DNA of 39,759 nucleotides from an uncultured Oscillospiraceae bacterium (GTDB lineage Bacteria; Bacillota; Clostridia; Oscillospirales; Oscillospiraceae): the NCBI GenBank assembly GCA_934591725.1, contig CAKTPR010000005.1, positions 1 to 39,759 of the forward strand. The letters run 5' to 3'. Each line of letters starts with the position of its first letter. Position 1 is the stretch's first letter. Both the position numbers and the translations under genes were made by a program. Shown piece after piece: positions 22,521-31,136 of the stretch. The notes below the pieces were generated by a model. It saw only the letters and a program-made list of their open reading frames with translations, did no database searches and was not told the origin of the DNA.

Positions 22521-24842
22521 TTAATATTTTCCGAGTATCGAATCATCCTGATCGATAAGTGATACTTCTATTATACAACCGTGGTCAACCCCTGTCCCGG
22601 CGGCTATGCTCTGCCCGCTCACGGTCTGCGCGGAGCTGTCTGTCACGGTGCTTCTCGTCGAAATATACAGCCCATAGTATGACAGCGTGTCGCGCGCCTC
22701 GTCGTAGCTCATCCCGGTGAGGTCGGGCACTGTCTCCGTGTCGGGAGATATCTCCGCGTCGAGATACAGGATTATCTCGCTCCCCTCGGCGATGGCTGAG
22801 CCCGCCGCCGGCAGCTGCCGCGTCACGGTATCGCCATAGCCTATTGTGCGGTACCGGAGATTTGCATCCTTTATCAGCTCTGCCGCGCCGTGCAGGCTCT
22901 GCCCCACGGCCATCGGCATCACGGCCTCGCCGCGCTCTGAGTCCGTCTCGGCTTCAACGCCCATGTACGGCAGGATATCCGCCATCATGCTGCCTACGAC
23001 CGGCGCCGCCATCTGGCCGCCGCTTATGTATATCCCGGATCTATTCGACGGGGTGTCCAGAAACACCAGCAGTGCTATGCGCGGCTTATCCGCCGGTGCA
23101 AAGCCTATGAAGGAGACGATGTATTCCTTCTGCCCGGTCTGCGCTTCAAGGCTGACCTTCTCACTCGTGCCGGTCTTGCCGCCGATGCGGTAGCCCTTGA
23201 CGGCGGCGTTGCGCCCCGTGCCCTCCTTGGCGTCGCCGACCACCTGTTCAAGTATAGTGCGCACCTTCTCGCTCGTGCTCTCGCTTATGACCTGCCGCAC
23301 GGTGTGCGGCTCGCGCTCATAGGCAATGCTCCCGTCGGGGTTCAGCATCCGCTGCACGACGTAGGGCTCCATCAGGTACCCGCCGTTCACGCAGGCGCTC
23401 ACCGCGCACACGAGCTGAAGCGGAGTTATCGTAAAGGTCTGGCCGAAGGACGCCGCCGCAAGCTGCGACAGGTTTTTCGATGAGCAGAAGGTATTCTTGC
23501 TCCACCAGATGCTCCCGCTCTCGCCCGACAGGTCTATGCCCGTTCTGGCCGTGAGGTTCGCGTCCGGGTCGTCCGACAGGCGCAGAAAGCCGAAGGCCTC
23601 GCAGTAATCATAAAACCGTTCCGCGCCGACGCGCAGCCCGATGTTCACAAACGCGGCGTTGCATGAATGCTGCGCCGCCTGCGTCAGCGTCTGCGAACCG
23701 TGCCCGGTCGTCTTCCAGCAGCGTATCGGGCTCGTGCGTCCGATAACGCTGACGTTTCCGCCGCAGTAGAAGGTGTCGTCCAGACTCACCGCGCCCTCTT
23801 CGAGCGCCATCGCAAGCGTGATTATCTTGAACGTTGAGCCCGGTTCGTAGGTATCGGACAGCGCCTTGTTGCGCCACTGCTTTGCCTGCGCCGCGGCAAG
23901 GCGCTCCGCCGCCTCTTCCTTCGTTTCGGCCTCGTCTATGTATTCCCTGTCCTTCTCGCAGACCGCGAGGAAATCGTTAAGGTCGTAATTTCCGAGCGAC
24001 GCCATCGCGAGTATCTTGCCCGTGTTCACATCCATGGCGATCGCCCCCGCGCCGTTCTGGATGTCGTAATCCTCCACCGCCTGGCGCAGGTGCTTCTCCA
24101 CGTAATACTGTATCGTGGAGTCGATGGTCGTCACTATATCGTAGCCGTCCTCACCGGGGCGGTATTCCTCAAACTGATTGAACAGCAGCTCCGTGCCGTA
24201 GGCGTTCGTAGCGCGCACGGTCTTCCCCGCCGTGCCGGAGAGCACCGAGTCATACCTTGCCTCTATGCCCTCAAGCCCGTAGTTGTCGGTGCCGACAAAG
24301 CCTATCAGGTGACAGGCAAGGGACGAGTTCGGGTAATAGCGCTTTGTGTCTGGTTCGAGCCGCACCCCGCGCAGGCCGTGCTCTGTCTTGAACGCGCGCA
24401 CCGCGTCGGCCTCGCCGCTCTCTATCTTCCTCGCGACGGTCACATACCAGCTCCCCGTCCTTCCGGATTTCTCATACACCTCATCGTAGTCCACGCCGAG
24501 TATCTCCGAAAGTCCACGGGCGATAAGCGCGCGATCCTCGCCGTAGGCCTCGATCTCCGCCGGGCTGAGGTAGACGTTATCCACCGTCGCGCTGACAGCC
24601 AGCGCGTTCATGTTCGCGTCGTATATCGCACCGCGCGACGCGGAGCCCGGAGTAGAGCGCAGCTGCTGCTCTATCGCAAGCTCCTCATAGAACTCATGTT
24701 CCTTTATCTGCAATTGATACAGCCGCGCCAGAAGCACCGCGAACACGCCTACGCCGAACACTGCCGCCAGAACGACGCAGCGCCGCAGCATCTGCCTGCC
24801 CGGCCCGCTCCTCACCGCGCTGCCGCTTTTTGATTTTTCCAT
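22521..24842 (-). CDS. Class B penicillin-binding protein with two PASTA domains (SpoVD/FtsI type)
   Basis: This transpeptidase cross-links septal or spore peptidoglycan with FtsW. The 773-residue protein has a membrane anchor at about 22-42, a dimerisation domain to about 225 and a transpeptidase domain with Ser336-Thr-Phe-Lys339, Ser393-Cys-Asn395 and Lys556-Thr-Gly. An extra charged helix (about 297-325) sits before the active site. Two PASTA domains follow (about 645-710 and 711-765). PASTA repeats make it more like SpoVD than E. coli FtsI. Only one such gene is here, where B. subtilis has pbpB and spoVD in tandem, so it may serve division, sporulation or both. SD GGGAGTG precedes the ATG. 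Confidence 0.92.
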   Translation of the reverse strand: MEKSKSGSAVRSGPGRQMLRRCVVLAAVFGVGVFAVLLARLYQLQIKEHEFYEELAIEQQLRSTPGSASRGAIYDANMNALAVSATVDNVYLSPAEIEAYGEDRALIARGLSEILGVDYDEVYEKSGRTGSWYVTVARKIESGEADAVRAFKTEHGLRGVRLEPDTKRYYPNSSLACHLIGFVGTDNYGLEGIEARYDSVLSGTAGKTVRATNAYGTELLFNQFEEYRPGEDGYDIVTTIDSTIQYYVEKHLRQAVEDYDIQNGAGAIAMDVNTGKILAMASLGNYDLNDFLAVCEKDREYIDEAETKEEAAERLAAAQAKQWRNKALSDTYEPGSTFKIITLAMALEEGAVSLDDTFYCGGNVSVIGRTSPIRCWKTTGHGSQTLTQAAQHSCNAAFVNIGLRVGAERFYDYCEAFGFLRLSDDPDANLTARTGIDLSGESGSIWWSKNTFCSSKNLSQLAAASFGQTFTITPLQLVCAVSACVNGGYLMEPYVVQRMLNPDGSIAYEREPHTVRQVISESTSEKVRTILEQVVGDAKEGTGRNAAVKGYRIGGKTGTSEKVSLEAQTGQKEYIVSFIGFAPADKPRIALLVFLDTPSNRSGIYISGGQMAAPVVGSMMADILPYMGVEAETDSERGEAVMPMAVGQSLHGAAELIKDANLRYRTIGYGDTVTRQLPAAGSAIAEGSEIILYLDAEISPDTETVPDLTGMSYDEARDTLSYYGLYISTRSTVTDSSAQTVSGQSIAAGTGVDHGCIIEVSLIDQDDSILGKY

Positions 24843-24906
24843 GATACACTCCCGCCTGATGTTTAATGTGTTTTATACATCACATCATATTCGGCGGCAG
24901 ATATCC

Positions 24907-25188
24907 TTATCCCGGCCAGTCCAGATAAACGATCTGTCCCGGCTCCGGCGGCTGCATTCCCAGCACGCCCCGCGCATAGCTGTCAAGCTCTTCAAGGCTT
25001 ATGCTGCTGTCGTACCTTGCCGTCAGCACGCGCTCCTCGGTCTCCGCTTCTTTGAGCGCGTCCTCAAGCGCCGCGATGTTCTCCTCGGCCTGCGCAAGGC
25101 GCACCCGCCACAGCAGGCACAGCACGAGCGTACACACCGAGAACACCACGCACACAGCCTTGAAGAGCGCGGCGCTCCTTTTTCTCAT
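24907..25188 (-). CDS. ftsL: FtsL-like division protein
   Basis: This 93-residue bitopic protein has a basic N-terminus, one transmembrane helix at about 9-28, and a coiled coil at about 30-60 that would pair with DivIC/FtsB. A short tail follows with a conserved-looking LGMQPPEPGQIVYL. Size, topology and its place 4 nt after rsmH and before the PBP gene define it as ftsL despite weak sequence conservation in this family. Confidence 0.85.
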   Translation of the reverse strand: MRKRSAALFKAVCVVFSVCTLVLCLLWRVRLAQAEENIAALEDALKEAETEERVLTARYDSSISLEELDSYARGVLGMQPPEPGQIVYLDWPG

Positions 25189-25192
25189 ATCG

Positions 25193-26146
25193 TTATACTC
25201 GCTCCGCTACGCGCAGCTTCGCGCTGCGTGAGCGTGGGTTAAGTTCAAGCTCCTCCTCGCTTGGGAGTATCGGCTTTCTTGTGACGCTCCTGAGCGTCTT
25301 AACAAAGCCGCAGGTGCACACCGGCGCTTCCCGCGGGCAGGTGCAGCCGTTCTCTCTCGCTGCGATCCCGGATTTTACTATCCTGTCCTCCAGCGAGTGG
25401 AAGCTTATGACGCACAGCCGCCCGCCGGCATTGAGCTTGTCCGGCGCCGTTTCCATCATCCTCGCTATCGCGCCGAGCTCATCGTTCACCGCAATGCGTA
25501 TCGCCTGGAACGTACGCTTTGCCGGGTGCTGCTTCTCGCGCAGCGCGGCGGCAGGCATAGCGCCCTTGATGATGTCCACCAGCTCCAGCGTCGTCTCCAC
25601 GGGCTTTCTCGCGCGCCTTTCCATTATCGCGCCGACGATGCGGCGTGCATAGCGCTCCTCGCCGTAGTCCCACAGGATGCGCAGCAGGCGCTGCTCGTCC
25701 CATGTGTTCACAACGTCGTAGGCCGTGAGGCTCTCGCCCTTGTCCATGCGCATATCGAGCGGCGCATCGTTCATGTATGAAAAGCCGCGCTCGGACTCGT
25801 CAAGCTGCGGTGAGGACACGCCGAGGTCGAACAGCATCCCGTCCGCGCCCTCTATGCCGAGCGAATCGAGTATCGCCGCAGCGTCTGAAAAATTGCCGTG
25901 GACGAGCGTCACCTTATCTTTAAAGGGCGCAAGACGCCTTCCGGCGCGCTCTATGGCCGTCTCATCCCTGTCGATGCAGATGAGTCGCCCTGAGCCGAGC
26001 CGGGAGGCAATCTGGTATGAGTGTCCGCCCATGCCGAGCGTACCGTCAAGGTACACACCGTCGGGCTTTATGTTCAGGTTCTCAATACATTCATTGAGCA
26101 TTACGGAAAAATGCTTTGCTTCCAGCGCTTCAGCTTCCTGTGTCAA
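25193..26146 (-). CDS. rsmH: RsmH, 16S rRNA (cytosine1402-N4)-methyltransferase
   Basis: RsmH (MraW) methylates C1402 in the ribosomal decoding site. The 317-residue protein has the N-terminal KHFSVMLNECIENLNIKPDG, the SAM-binding DGTLGMGGHS, FDLGVSSPQLDE and FSYMNDAPLDMRM, all family hallmarks. The best start is the TTG at 26146, whose first bases overlap the mraZ TGA stop (TTGA). An SD GAGGAG lies within the mraZ end. The first ATG downstream would remove the conserved KHFSV. Confidence 0.94.
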   Translation of the reverse strand: MTQEAEALEAKHFSVMLNECIENLNIKPDGVYLDGTLGMGGHSYQIASRLGSGRLICIDRDETAIERAGRRLAPFKDKVTLVHGNFSDAAAILDSLGIEGADGMLFDLGVSSPQLDESERGFSYMNDAPLDMRMDKGESLTAYDVVNTWDEQRLLRILWDYGEERYARRIVGAIMERRARKPVETTLELVDIIKGAMPAAALREKQHPAKRTFQAIRIAVNDELGAIARMMETAPDKLNAGGRLCVISFHSLEDRIVKSGIAARENGCTCPREAPVCTCGFVKTLRSVTRKPILPSEEELELNPRSRSAKLRVAERV

Positions 26147-26559
26147 AATTCAAGCTCCTCCATAACCGCAGCGATATTCTCCGGTGCCGTCTCCTGCTCG
26201 AAGACAGCCTGCCAAGCATCGCTGTCCCAGAGCTCGGCATGGTTGTTGCAGCCGACGACGGTCACGCTCTTTGTAAGGTTCGCGTAGTCGCGCAGGTTCT
26301 GCGGCACGAGCACGCGCCCCTGACTGTCCAGCTCGCAGCGCGCCGCGTGCGCGAACAGCGGCCGCATTTTCCGCTGCTTGACATACGGCATCGCGTTCAC
26401 GCGCTCCGAGAGCGCGTCCCAGCTTTCGCTGCTGTACGCGCACAGGCAGCGATCCATCGATATCGTTATATAAAACACCGCGCCCAGCTCCTCCCGGAGC
26501 TTTGCGGGCATAAACAGCCTTCCCTTGCTGTCAAGAGAATGCTGGTACTCCCCAGTCAT
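26143..26559 (-). CDS. mraZ: MraZ, transcriptional regulator of the dcw cluster
   Basis: MraZ is an AbrB-like ring-forming DNA-binding protein that represses its own operon. The 138-residue protein carries the two tandem MraZ domains, each with a DxKGR-type motif: LDSKGRLFMPAKLRE near residue 10 and LDSQGRVLVPQNLR near 77. The ATG at 26559 has an SD GGGGAGGG; the TTG before it is too close to that SD. Repeats fitting MraZ binding boxes lie directly upstream at 26590-26619. Confidence 0.95.
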   Translation of the reverse strand: MTGEYQHSLDSKGRLFMPAKLREELGAVFYITISMDRCLCAYSSESWDALSERVNAMPYVKQRKMRPLFAHAARCELDSQGRVLVPQNLRDYANLTKSVTVVGCNNHAELWDSDAWQAVFEQETAPENIAAVMEELEF

Positions 26560-26589
26560 CAAAAATGCCCTCCCCTGACGTGGGACATC

Positions 26590-26619
26590 TCACCATTTTG
26601 CCCCACTTTCTGCCACTTT
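26590..26619 (-). promoter_or_regulatory. Three tandem MraZ-box-like 10-bp repeats
   Basis: On the minus strand AAAGTGGCAG, AAAGTGGGGC and AAAATGGTGA follow one another without gaps, 10 bp apart. Other bacteria use repeated TGGG or AAAGTG boxes of about this period as MraZ sites. They lie just downstream of the -10, where a bound ring of MraZ would block initiation. Confidence 0.8.
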
Positions 26620-26626
26620 GATTTAT

Positions 26627-26655
26627 ATTATAGGGTGGCATAAACGAAAAAGCAA
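26627..26655 (-). promoter_or_regulatory. Sigma-A promoter of the dcw operon (PmraZ)
   Basis: On the minus strand TTGCTT (26650-26655), a 17-bp spacer and TATAAT (26627-26632). Transcription should start near 26620, at the first MraZ box. Confidence 0.75.
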
Positions 26656-26702
26656 GTGAAACTTTTTGTAAGTTTTTGACATTTTCTTACTCGAAAACGG
26701 CG

Positions 26703-26741
26703 AAAAAAGTGCCCACCCAAAGTCTTGTGCTCAGGGTGGGC
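26703..26741 (-). terminator. Terminator of the uvrC-rsmD-coaD-coiled-coil operon
   Basis: GCCCACCC (26711-26718) pairs with GGGTGGGC (26734-26741). On the minus strand it is followed by ACTTTTTTC. It lies 34 nt past the coiled-coil gene stop. Confidence 0.9.
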
Positions 26742-26774
26742 TGACTGCTATGTATATTGTGTCGGCGGCGGAAA

Positions 26775-27314
26775 TTATTCCTCCTCGCCGCGCTGTATCG
26801 TCTCGACTCCGGTGAGCTTCACGGCGTTCTCCTTCGGCTCCTGCGGCTGGCCGCCGCCGAGAGAACGGAAGGAATTGTGCGCGTTCTGTATCGTTGCGAG
26901 CGCGGCGTTCATGCTCTCCTCGGTCTGGCGCATGATGTTGTCCACATACTCGCTCGCGACGCGGCGCAGCTGGTTCGACTTCGCCTCGGCGGCGGAGATC
27001 ATCTCCGTGCTCTTGGCTCTCGCCGTGCGTATGACCTCCTGCTCCTCTATCATGGCGCGTGCCTGCTCCTCGGCGCTCTTGCGCAGTGCCTCAGCCTCGC
27101 GCTTGGCATTGCCGATGAACTCATCCCTTGCCGAGACGAGTCTCTGCGCCTCGGCGATGGAGGACGGCAGATTCGCCTTTATTTCACTTATAATGTCTAT
27201 GGCTTTCTCGCGCTCGATAATGCACTTGTCGTTGCCGAGGGGAACACCCCAGGCTTCGGTCACCATGCCGTACAGGATATCAAGCAGCTCTATAACGTCG
27301 TTATTGTTGGCCAT
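26775..27314 (-). CDS. Coiled-coil protein of unknown function (often named ATPase)
   Basis: The 179-residue protein is rich in Glu, Ala, Arg and Gln. It has an almost continuous amphipathic helix from about 35 to 140 (segments such as AKREAEALRKSAEEQARAMI), like the stalk of F-type ATP synthase subunit b or DivIVA-type proteins. No nucleotide-binding motif, signal peptide or membrane helix is visible. The C-terminal 35 residues look disordered. It follows coaD by 7 nt and ends the operon. Homologues next to coaD are common in Clostridia, but I know of no function. The ATP-related names used for it are not supported by its sequence. Confidence 0.8.
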   Translation of the reverse strand: MANNNDVIELLDILYGMVTEAWGVPLGNDKCIIEREKAIDIISEIKANLPSSIAEAQRLVSARDEFIGNAKREAEALRKSAEEQARAMIEEQEVIRTARAKSTEMISAAEAKSNQLRRVASEYVDNIMRQTEESMNAALATIQNAHNSFRSLGGGQPQEPKENAVKLTGVETIQRGEEE

Positions 27315-27321
27315 GCGAGGA

Positions 27322-27810
27322 CTACCTCCATTGTTTGGCTTTTTCTTCTATATCGGGGATGATCGCGTCCGGCACGAGTCCCTTGAGCTCCGCGCCGTAC
27401 TGGGCTACCTCCCGCACTATCGAGGAGCTGAGGAAGGTGTACCGCTCGCTCGCCGTGAGGAACATCGTCTCGACCGAGGGGTTCAGGCGCTTGTTTATCA
27501 TGTTCATCTGAAACTCATAATCAAAGTCCGAAGCGGCGCGCAGACCCTTGACGACCACGGGCTTGTCATAGCGGCGCACATACTCCGTGAGCAGGCCGTC
27601 AAAGCTGTCCACCCGCACGTTCGGGTACTCTTCGACGGCGCGGCGCGCCATGCTGAGCTTTTCTTCCAGCGTGAACATGGGTGATTTCTTCGCCGCGTTG
27701 TGCATCACGCAGACGACGACCTCGTCAAATATCTCCGCCGCGCGGCGGACTATATCGACATGGCCGAGAGTGATCGGGTCAAAGCTGCCCGGGCAGATCG
27801 CAGTAGTCAT
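27322..27810 (-). CDS. coaD: CoaD, phosphopantetheine adenylyltransferase
   Basis: CoaD transfers AMP from ATP to 4'-phosphopantetheine, the penultimate step of coenzyme A synthesis. The 162-residue protein has the nucleotidyltransferase motif GSFDPITLGH at the N-terminus, KGLRAASDFDYEFQMNMIN and the ISSS-like loop FLSSSIVRE. The ATG at 27810 shares one base with the rsmD stop (TGATG), and the SD AAGGAC is in the rsmD end. The pair rsmD-coaD is a widely conserved bacterial arrangement. Confidence 0.96.
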   Translation of the reverse strand: MTTAICPGSFDPITLGHVDIVRRAAEIFDEVVVCVMHNAAKKSPMFTLEEKLSMARRAVEEYPNVRVDSFDGLLTEYVRRYDKPVVVKGLRAASDFDYEFQMNMINKRLNPSVETMFLTASERYTFLSSSIVREVAQYGAELKGLVPDAIIPDIEEKAKQWR

Positions 27811-28349
27811 CAAAGGCTGTCCTTTATATACACGGTAAGCTTTACCCTGCCGTAGTTATACTCTTTCTTTTTTCTGTACGGAGCGCGCATATCCGGAAGA
27901 GTCTTCTCCCGGCGCGACTCGCATAATATTATACCACCATCCGACAATATGTCAACCGAATTGATGGTTTCCAGCACGGATTCGTACAGTCCGGAGTCAT
28001 AAGGCGGGTCGACGAAAATGAGGTCGAACTTCCCGCAATGCCGCAGATAGCTCAGCGCGTCCTGCTGCAGGACTGCCGCTGTGAAGCCGCAGGTCTTGAG
28101 GTTCTCCTTGACTATCTTCACCGCCGCCGTGTTCTCGTCTATGAACACGGCCTCCGCCGCGCCCCGGCTGAGGCACTCTATGCCGAGCTGACCGGTACCC
28201 GCGAAGAGGTCGAGCACTCGCCGCCCCTCGATGTCGAACTGGATTATGTTGAAAACCGATTCCTTCACGTTGTCGGTCGTCGGGCGGATGTCATAATTCT
28301 CCGGCGTCTTGAGCCTGCGCCCGCGCGCCGTGCCTGTTATCACTCTCAT
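27810..28349 (-). CDS. rsmD: RsmD, 16S rRNA (guanine966-N2)-methyltransferase
   Basis: RsmD methylates G966 of 16S rRNA. The 179-residue protein opens with MRVITGTARGRRL and RPTTDNVKESVFN. It has the SAM-binding LDLFAGTGQLGIE and the catalytic DPPY motif of amino-methyltransferases (IFVDPPYDSG). It overlaps uvrC by 4 nt (ATGA at 28346-28349) and coaD by 1 nt, so the genes are translationally coupled. Confidence 0.95.
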   Translation of the reverse strand: MRVITGTARGRRLKTPENYDIRPTTDNVKESVFNIIQFDIEGRRVLDLFAGTGQLGIECLSRGAAEAVFIDENTAAVKIVKENLKTCGFTAAVLQQDALSYLRHCGKFDLIFVDPPYDSGLYESVLETINSVDILSDGGIILCESRREKTLPDMRAPYRKKKEYNYGRVKLTVYIKDSL

Positions 28350-30172
28350 TGTTCCTTCTCCTCGCTCTCTTCGCTGCGGAAGTATGCGTATATCGCCGCG
28401 GCCGTGTTCCGCGGCACGACGAGCGCCAGCTGTTCAACGCTCGCCTCACGTATCGCCTTGACGGACTTGAAGTATTTCAGCAGGTCTGATCTCCGCTTCT
28501 CGCCGACGCCGGGTATCGCGTCAAGCTTCGATGCGTAGCTCTCGTTTCTCAGCGAACGCTGGTACTCTATCGCGAAGCGGTGCGTCTCCTCCTGTATCGA
28601 GCCGACGAGCGCAAACACTGCCTGATTTGTCTTTATGCCCGTCTCGTGCCCGGCGGAGTCTATCAGCGCCCTTGTGCGGTGGCGGTCGTCCTTGACCATG
28701 CCGAACACCGGCACGGTGATGCCAAGGTCGCGCAGCGCACGCTCCGCCGTCGCGGCGTGCTTGTCGCCGCCGTCGATGAGCAGCAGGTCGGGCAGGGTCG
28801 AGAACTTCTCGTCGCCCTCCTTGTAGTGGCTGAAGCGCCTGTACACCGCCTGATACATACTCGCGTAGTCGTCCGGCGCGTCAAGCCCGCGTATGCGGAA
28901 TTTTCTGTAATCGCGCTTGAGCGGCTTGCCGTTTATATGCACCGTCATCGCCGCGACTATACCCGTCGAGCCGAGGTTCGATATATCGAAGGCCTCTATG
29001 CGCTTCGGGAAGTCCCGCAGCTCCAGCGCCTTCTGTAGCCATTCCAGCGTCTTTGACCGGCGCTGCTCGGCGGTCGTGCGCCGCTGTATCTCCTCGCGCG
29101 CGTTGAGCGCGGCGCTCTCGATAAGCCGCATGCGCTCCCCGCGCTGCGGCGTATCTATATACATCCTGCGCCCGGAGACCTCGCTCAAGAGGCGCTCAAG
29201 TTCCTCCCGGTCGTCTATCGCGCAGGGCAGCAGCACCGACTTCGGCCAGCCGCCGCGGTGCGCCGTGTAGTACTGCCGCACAAGGTCGGACACGGCCTCG
29301 CCGTCGTCCTCAAGCGGCTCGTCCATCATCTCGACGTCCTTGCCCACAAGGCTGCCGTCGACGAAATGCAGCACCGCAAAGCAGGTCTTGGCTCCCCGAC
29401 AGAAGCCTATCGCGTCGGTGTCGGCAAAGGCCGTGGCGATAACGCGCTGCTTGTTCGTCAGCCCCTCTATCGCGCGCAGCCTGTCGCGCAGCTCGGCGGC
29501 GCGCTCGAACCGCAGCTCCTCCGCCGCCTGATCCATCTGGCTCCGCAGCTCATCCGTGAGCTCCTTGCTCTTGCCGTCGAGTATCATCGCCGCCTGCGTT
29601 ATGCGCCGGCGATAGTCCTCCGCGCTGCTGTCCTTCAGGCACCAGCCCGCGCAGCTGCCCATGTGGTAGTTTAGGCAGGGGCGCTCCCTGCCGATATCCC
29701 GCGGGAATTTCCGCGAGCAGTCCGGCAGCAGCAGCGCCTTTGATATCGTGCTTATAATGTCATAGGTCTGGCCGCGCCCGCCGAAGGGGCCGAAGTATTT
29801 TGCCCCGTCCTTCCCGGCGCGGTTCGTCAGCGTCATTTTCGGGTACTCCTCATGCAGGTCGAGCCTGATAAAGGGGTAGCCCTTGTCGTCCTTGAGCAGG
29901 ATGTTGTAATGCGGCTTATGCTGCTTTATGAGCGAGTTCTCCAACACCAGCGCCTCGAACTCGCTGCCCGCGACAATGACGTTGAAGTCATGCACCTTCT
30001 CCACCATGGCCTCGACCTTCGGCAGATGCTCCCCGTGGAAATAGCTGCTGACGCGGTTTTTCAGCTTCTTCGCCTTGCCGACGTATATGACCTCTCCGTG
30101 CTCATCGAGCATGATGTACACGCCCGGCAGCAGCGGCAGATTATTTGCTTTTTCACGCAGCGAATCGAGCAT
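28346..30172 (-). CDS. uvrC: UvrC, excinuclease ABC subunit C
   Basis: UvrC makes both incisions in nucleotide excision repair. The 608-residue protein has the N-terminal GIY-YIG nuclease domain (LPGVYIMLDEHGEVIYVGKAKKLKNR split around the GVY and YVG motifs). A Cys-containing linker around 163-177 could hold the Fe-S cluster reported for UvrC. The UVR helix pair for UvrB binding lies around 205-235, the RNase H-like nuclease domain includes EAFDISNLGS and LLIDGGDKH, and helix-hairpin-helix motifs are at the end (LDAIPGVGEKRRSDLL). It follows the EamA gene by 19 nt. Confidence 0.96.
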   Translation of the reverse strand: MLDSLREKANNLPLLPGVYIMLDEHGEVIYVGKAKKLKNRVSSYFHGEHLPKVEAMVEKVHDFNVIVAGSEFEALVLENSLIKQHKPHYNILLKDDKGYPFIRLDLHEEYPKMTLTNRAGKDGAKYFGPFGGRGQTYDIISTISKALLLPDCSRKFPRDIGRERPCLNYHMGSCAGWCLKDSSAEDYRRRITQAAMILDGKSKELTDELRSQMDQAAEELRFERAAELRDRLRAIEGLTNKQRVIATAFADTDAIGFCRGAKTCFAVLHFVDGSLVGKDVEMMDEPLEDDGEAVSDLVRQYYTAHRGGWPKSVLLPCAIDDREELERLLSEVSGRRMYIDTPQRGERMRLIESAALNAREEIQRRTTAEQRRSKTLEWLQKALELRDFPKRIEAFDISNLGSTGIVAAMTVHINGKPLKRDYRKFRIRGLDAPDDYASMYQAVYRRFSHYKEGDEKFSTLPDLLLIDGGDKHAATAERALRDLGITVPVFGMVKDDRHRTRALIDSAGHETGIKTNQAVFALVGSIQEETHRFAIEYQRSLRNESYASKLDAIPGVGEKRRSDLLKYFKSVKAIREASVEQLALVVPRNTAAAIYAYFRSEESEEKEQ

Positions 30173-30191
30173 GACTTTCCTCCGGCCTGTA

Positions 30192-31049
30192 TCAGGCCTT
30201 TGCTTCCTCCGGGGCTTTCTCCTGCCCCTTGATGCACCACACCGTTATCGTCACGATAACGACCACGCCGCCGATGAGCGCGAATATACCCGGCTTCTCA
30301 CCGTAGAATATCAGCACCCAGACGGGGTTCAGCAGCGGCTCCACCGCGCCGAGCAGGCTGCACGCAAGCGGCGGACAGTATTTCGTAGATTTAACATAGA
30401 GTATATACGCGATGCCAAGCTGGAACACGCCGAGTATGATTATGCCTGCGGTCGCCGTGAGAGTAAACTCCGGCTTCGTTATTATTATGGACGGCAGACC
30501 TATCAGGAATGTGAGGAACTGGCCGATCATTATCGCCGAAAAGCGCATCTCGCCCTCAAGGTCGCCGACCGCCATGAACATCCCCGCCATGAACATACCC
30601 GCCGCGATGGCGACGAAGTTTCCGAGTATGTACCCCGGCTGGAGCTGGTCGAAGAAAAACAGCGCTATCCCGAAGAGCGTGAAGATAACGACCAGCAGGT
30701 CGGCCCTGCGGATCTTCGTCTTATATATAAGCGCCGTGAATATAACTATAAACACCGGTGAGGTGAACTGCAGCACTATCGCGTTTGCCGCCGTGGTGAG
30801 CTTGTTTGCGCAGGTAAAGCAGGTATACACACACGCGGCGAAAATTCCCGCGATAAGGGTCTGCTTTGTGAAGATAAACCTCATCCGCTTTACAAGCATA
30901 TACACCACGAAAGTCAGCCCCGCTATAAGGCTGCGCATACCCGCAACGGCAAAGCCGTTCCACGGTATGAACTTCATTATTATTCCCGCAATGCTCCACA
31001 GCGCCGCCGCCGCGAGCATTTCAAGCATGGCCTCGGTTTCCTTTTTCAT
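30192..31049 (-). CDS. EamA/DMT family transporter
   Basis: The 285-residue protein has ten predicted transmembrane helices in two EamA repeats, with an Asn/Pro-containing LEPLLNPVWVLIF-like segment (here VEPLLNPVW) typical of the second repeat. Substrate is unknown. The ATG at 31049 has a strong SD GGAGGACAGG; the longer frame starting at 31112 lies in the ptsH terminator. It is the first gene before uvrC, and no clear promoter separates it from ptsH, so readthrough past the ptsH terminator may feed it. It is only distantly similar to the EamA protein at 5939. Confidence 0.88.
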   Translation of the reverse strand: MKKETEAMLEMLAAAALWSIAGIIMKFIPWNGFAVAGMRSLIAGLTFVVYMLVKRMRFIFTKQTLIAGIFAACVYTCFTCANKLTTAANAIVLQFTSPVFIVIFTALIYKTKIRRADLLVVIFTLFGIALFFFDQLQPGYILGNFVAIAAGMFMAGMFMAVGDLEGEMRFSAIMIGQFLTFLIGLPSIIITKPEFTLTATAGIIILGVFQLGIAYILYVKSTKYCPPLACSLLGAVEPLLNPVWVLIFYGEKPGIFALIGGVVVIVTITVWCIKGQEKAPEEAKA

Positions 31050-31085
31050 CCTGTCCTCCAGATACGGCAAGCGCCGGTATAACTC

Positions 31086-31119
31086 AAAAAGAGGCGTGTG
31101 TAGCAAGTACACACGCCTC
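31086..31119 (-). terminator. Terminator of ptsH
   Basis: GAGGCGTGTGT (31091-31101) pairs perfectly with ACACACGCCTC (31109-31119). On the minus strand TTTTTGAG follows the stem. It begins 17 nt after the ptsH stop. Confidence 0.92.
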
Positions 31120-31136
31120 CGCCTTTTTATCTCCGA

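Noticed and set aside
31049..31085. Promoter TTGAGT-17-TATCTG before the EamA gene
   Set aside because: The start site would fall on or after the SD, leaving no usable ribosome-binding site.
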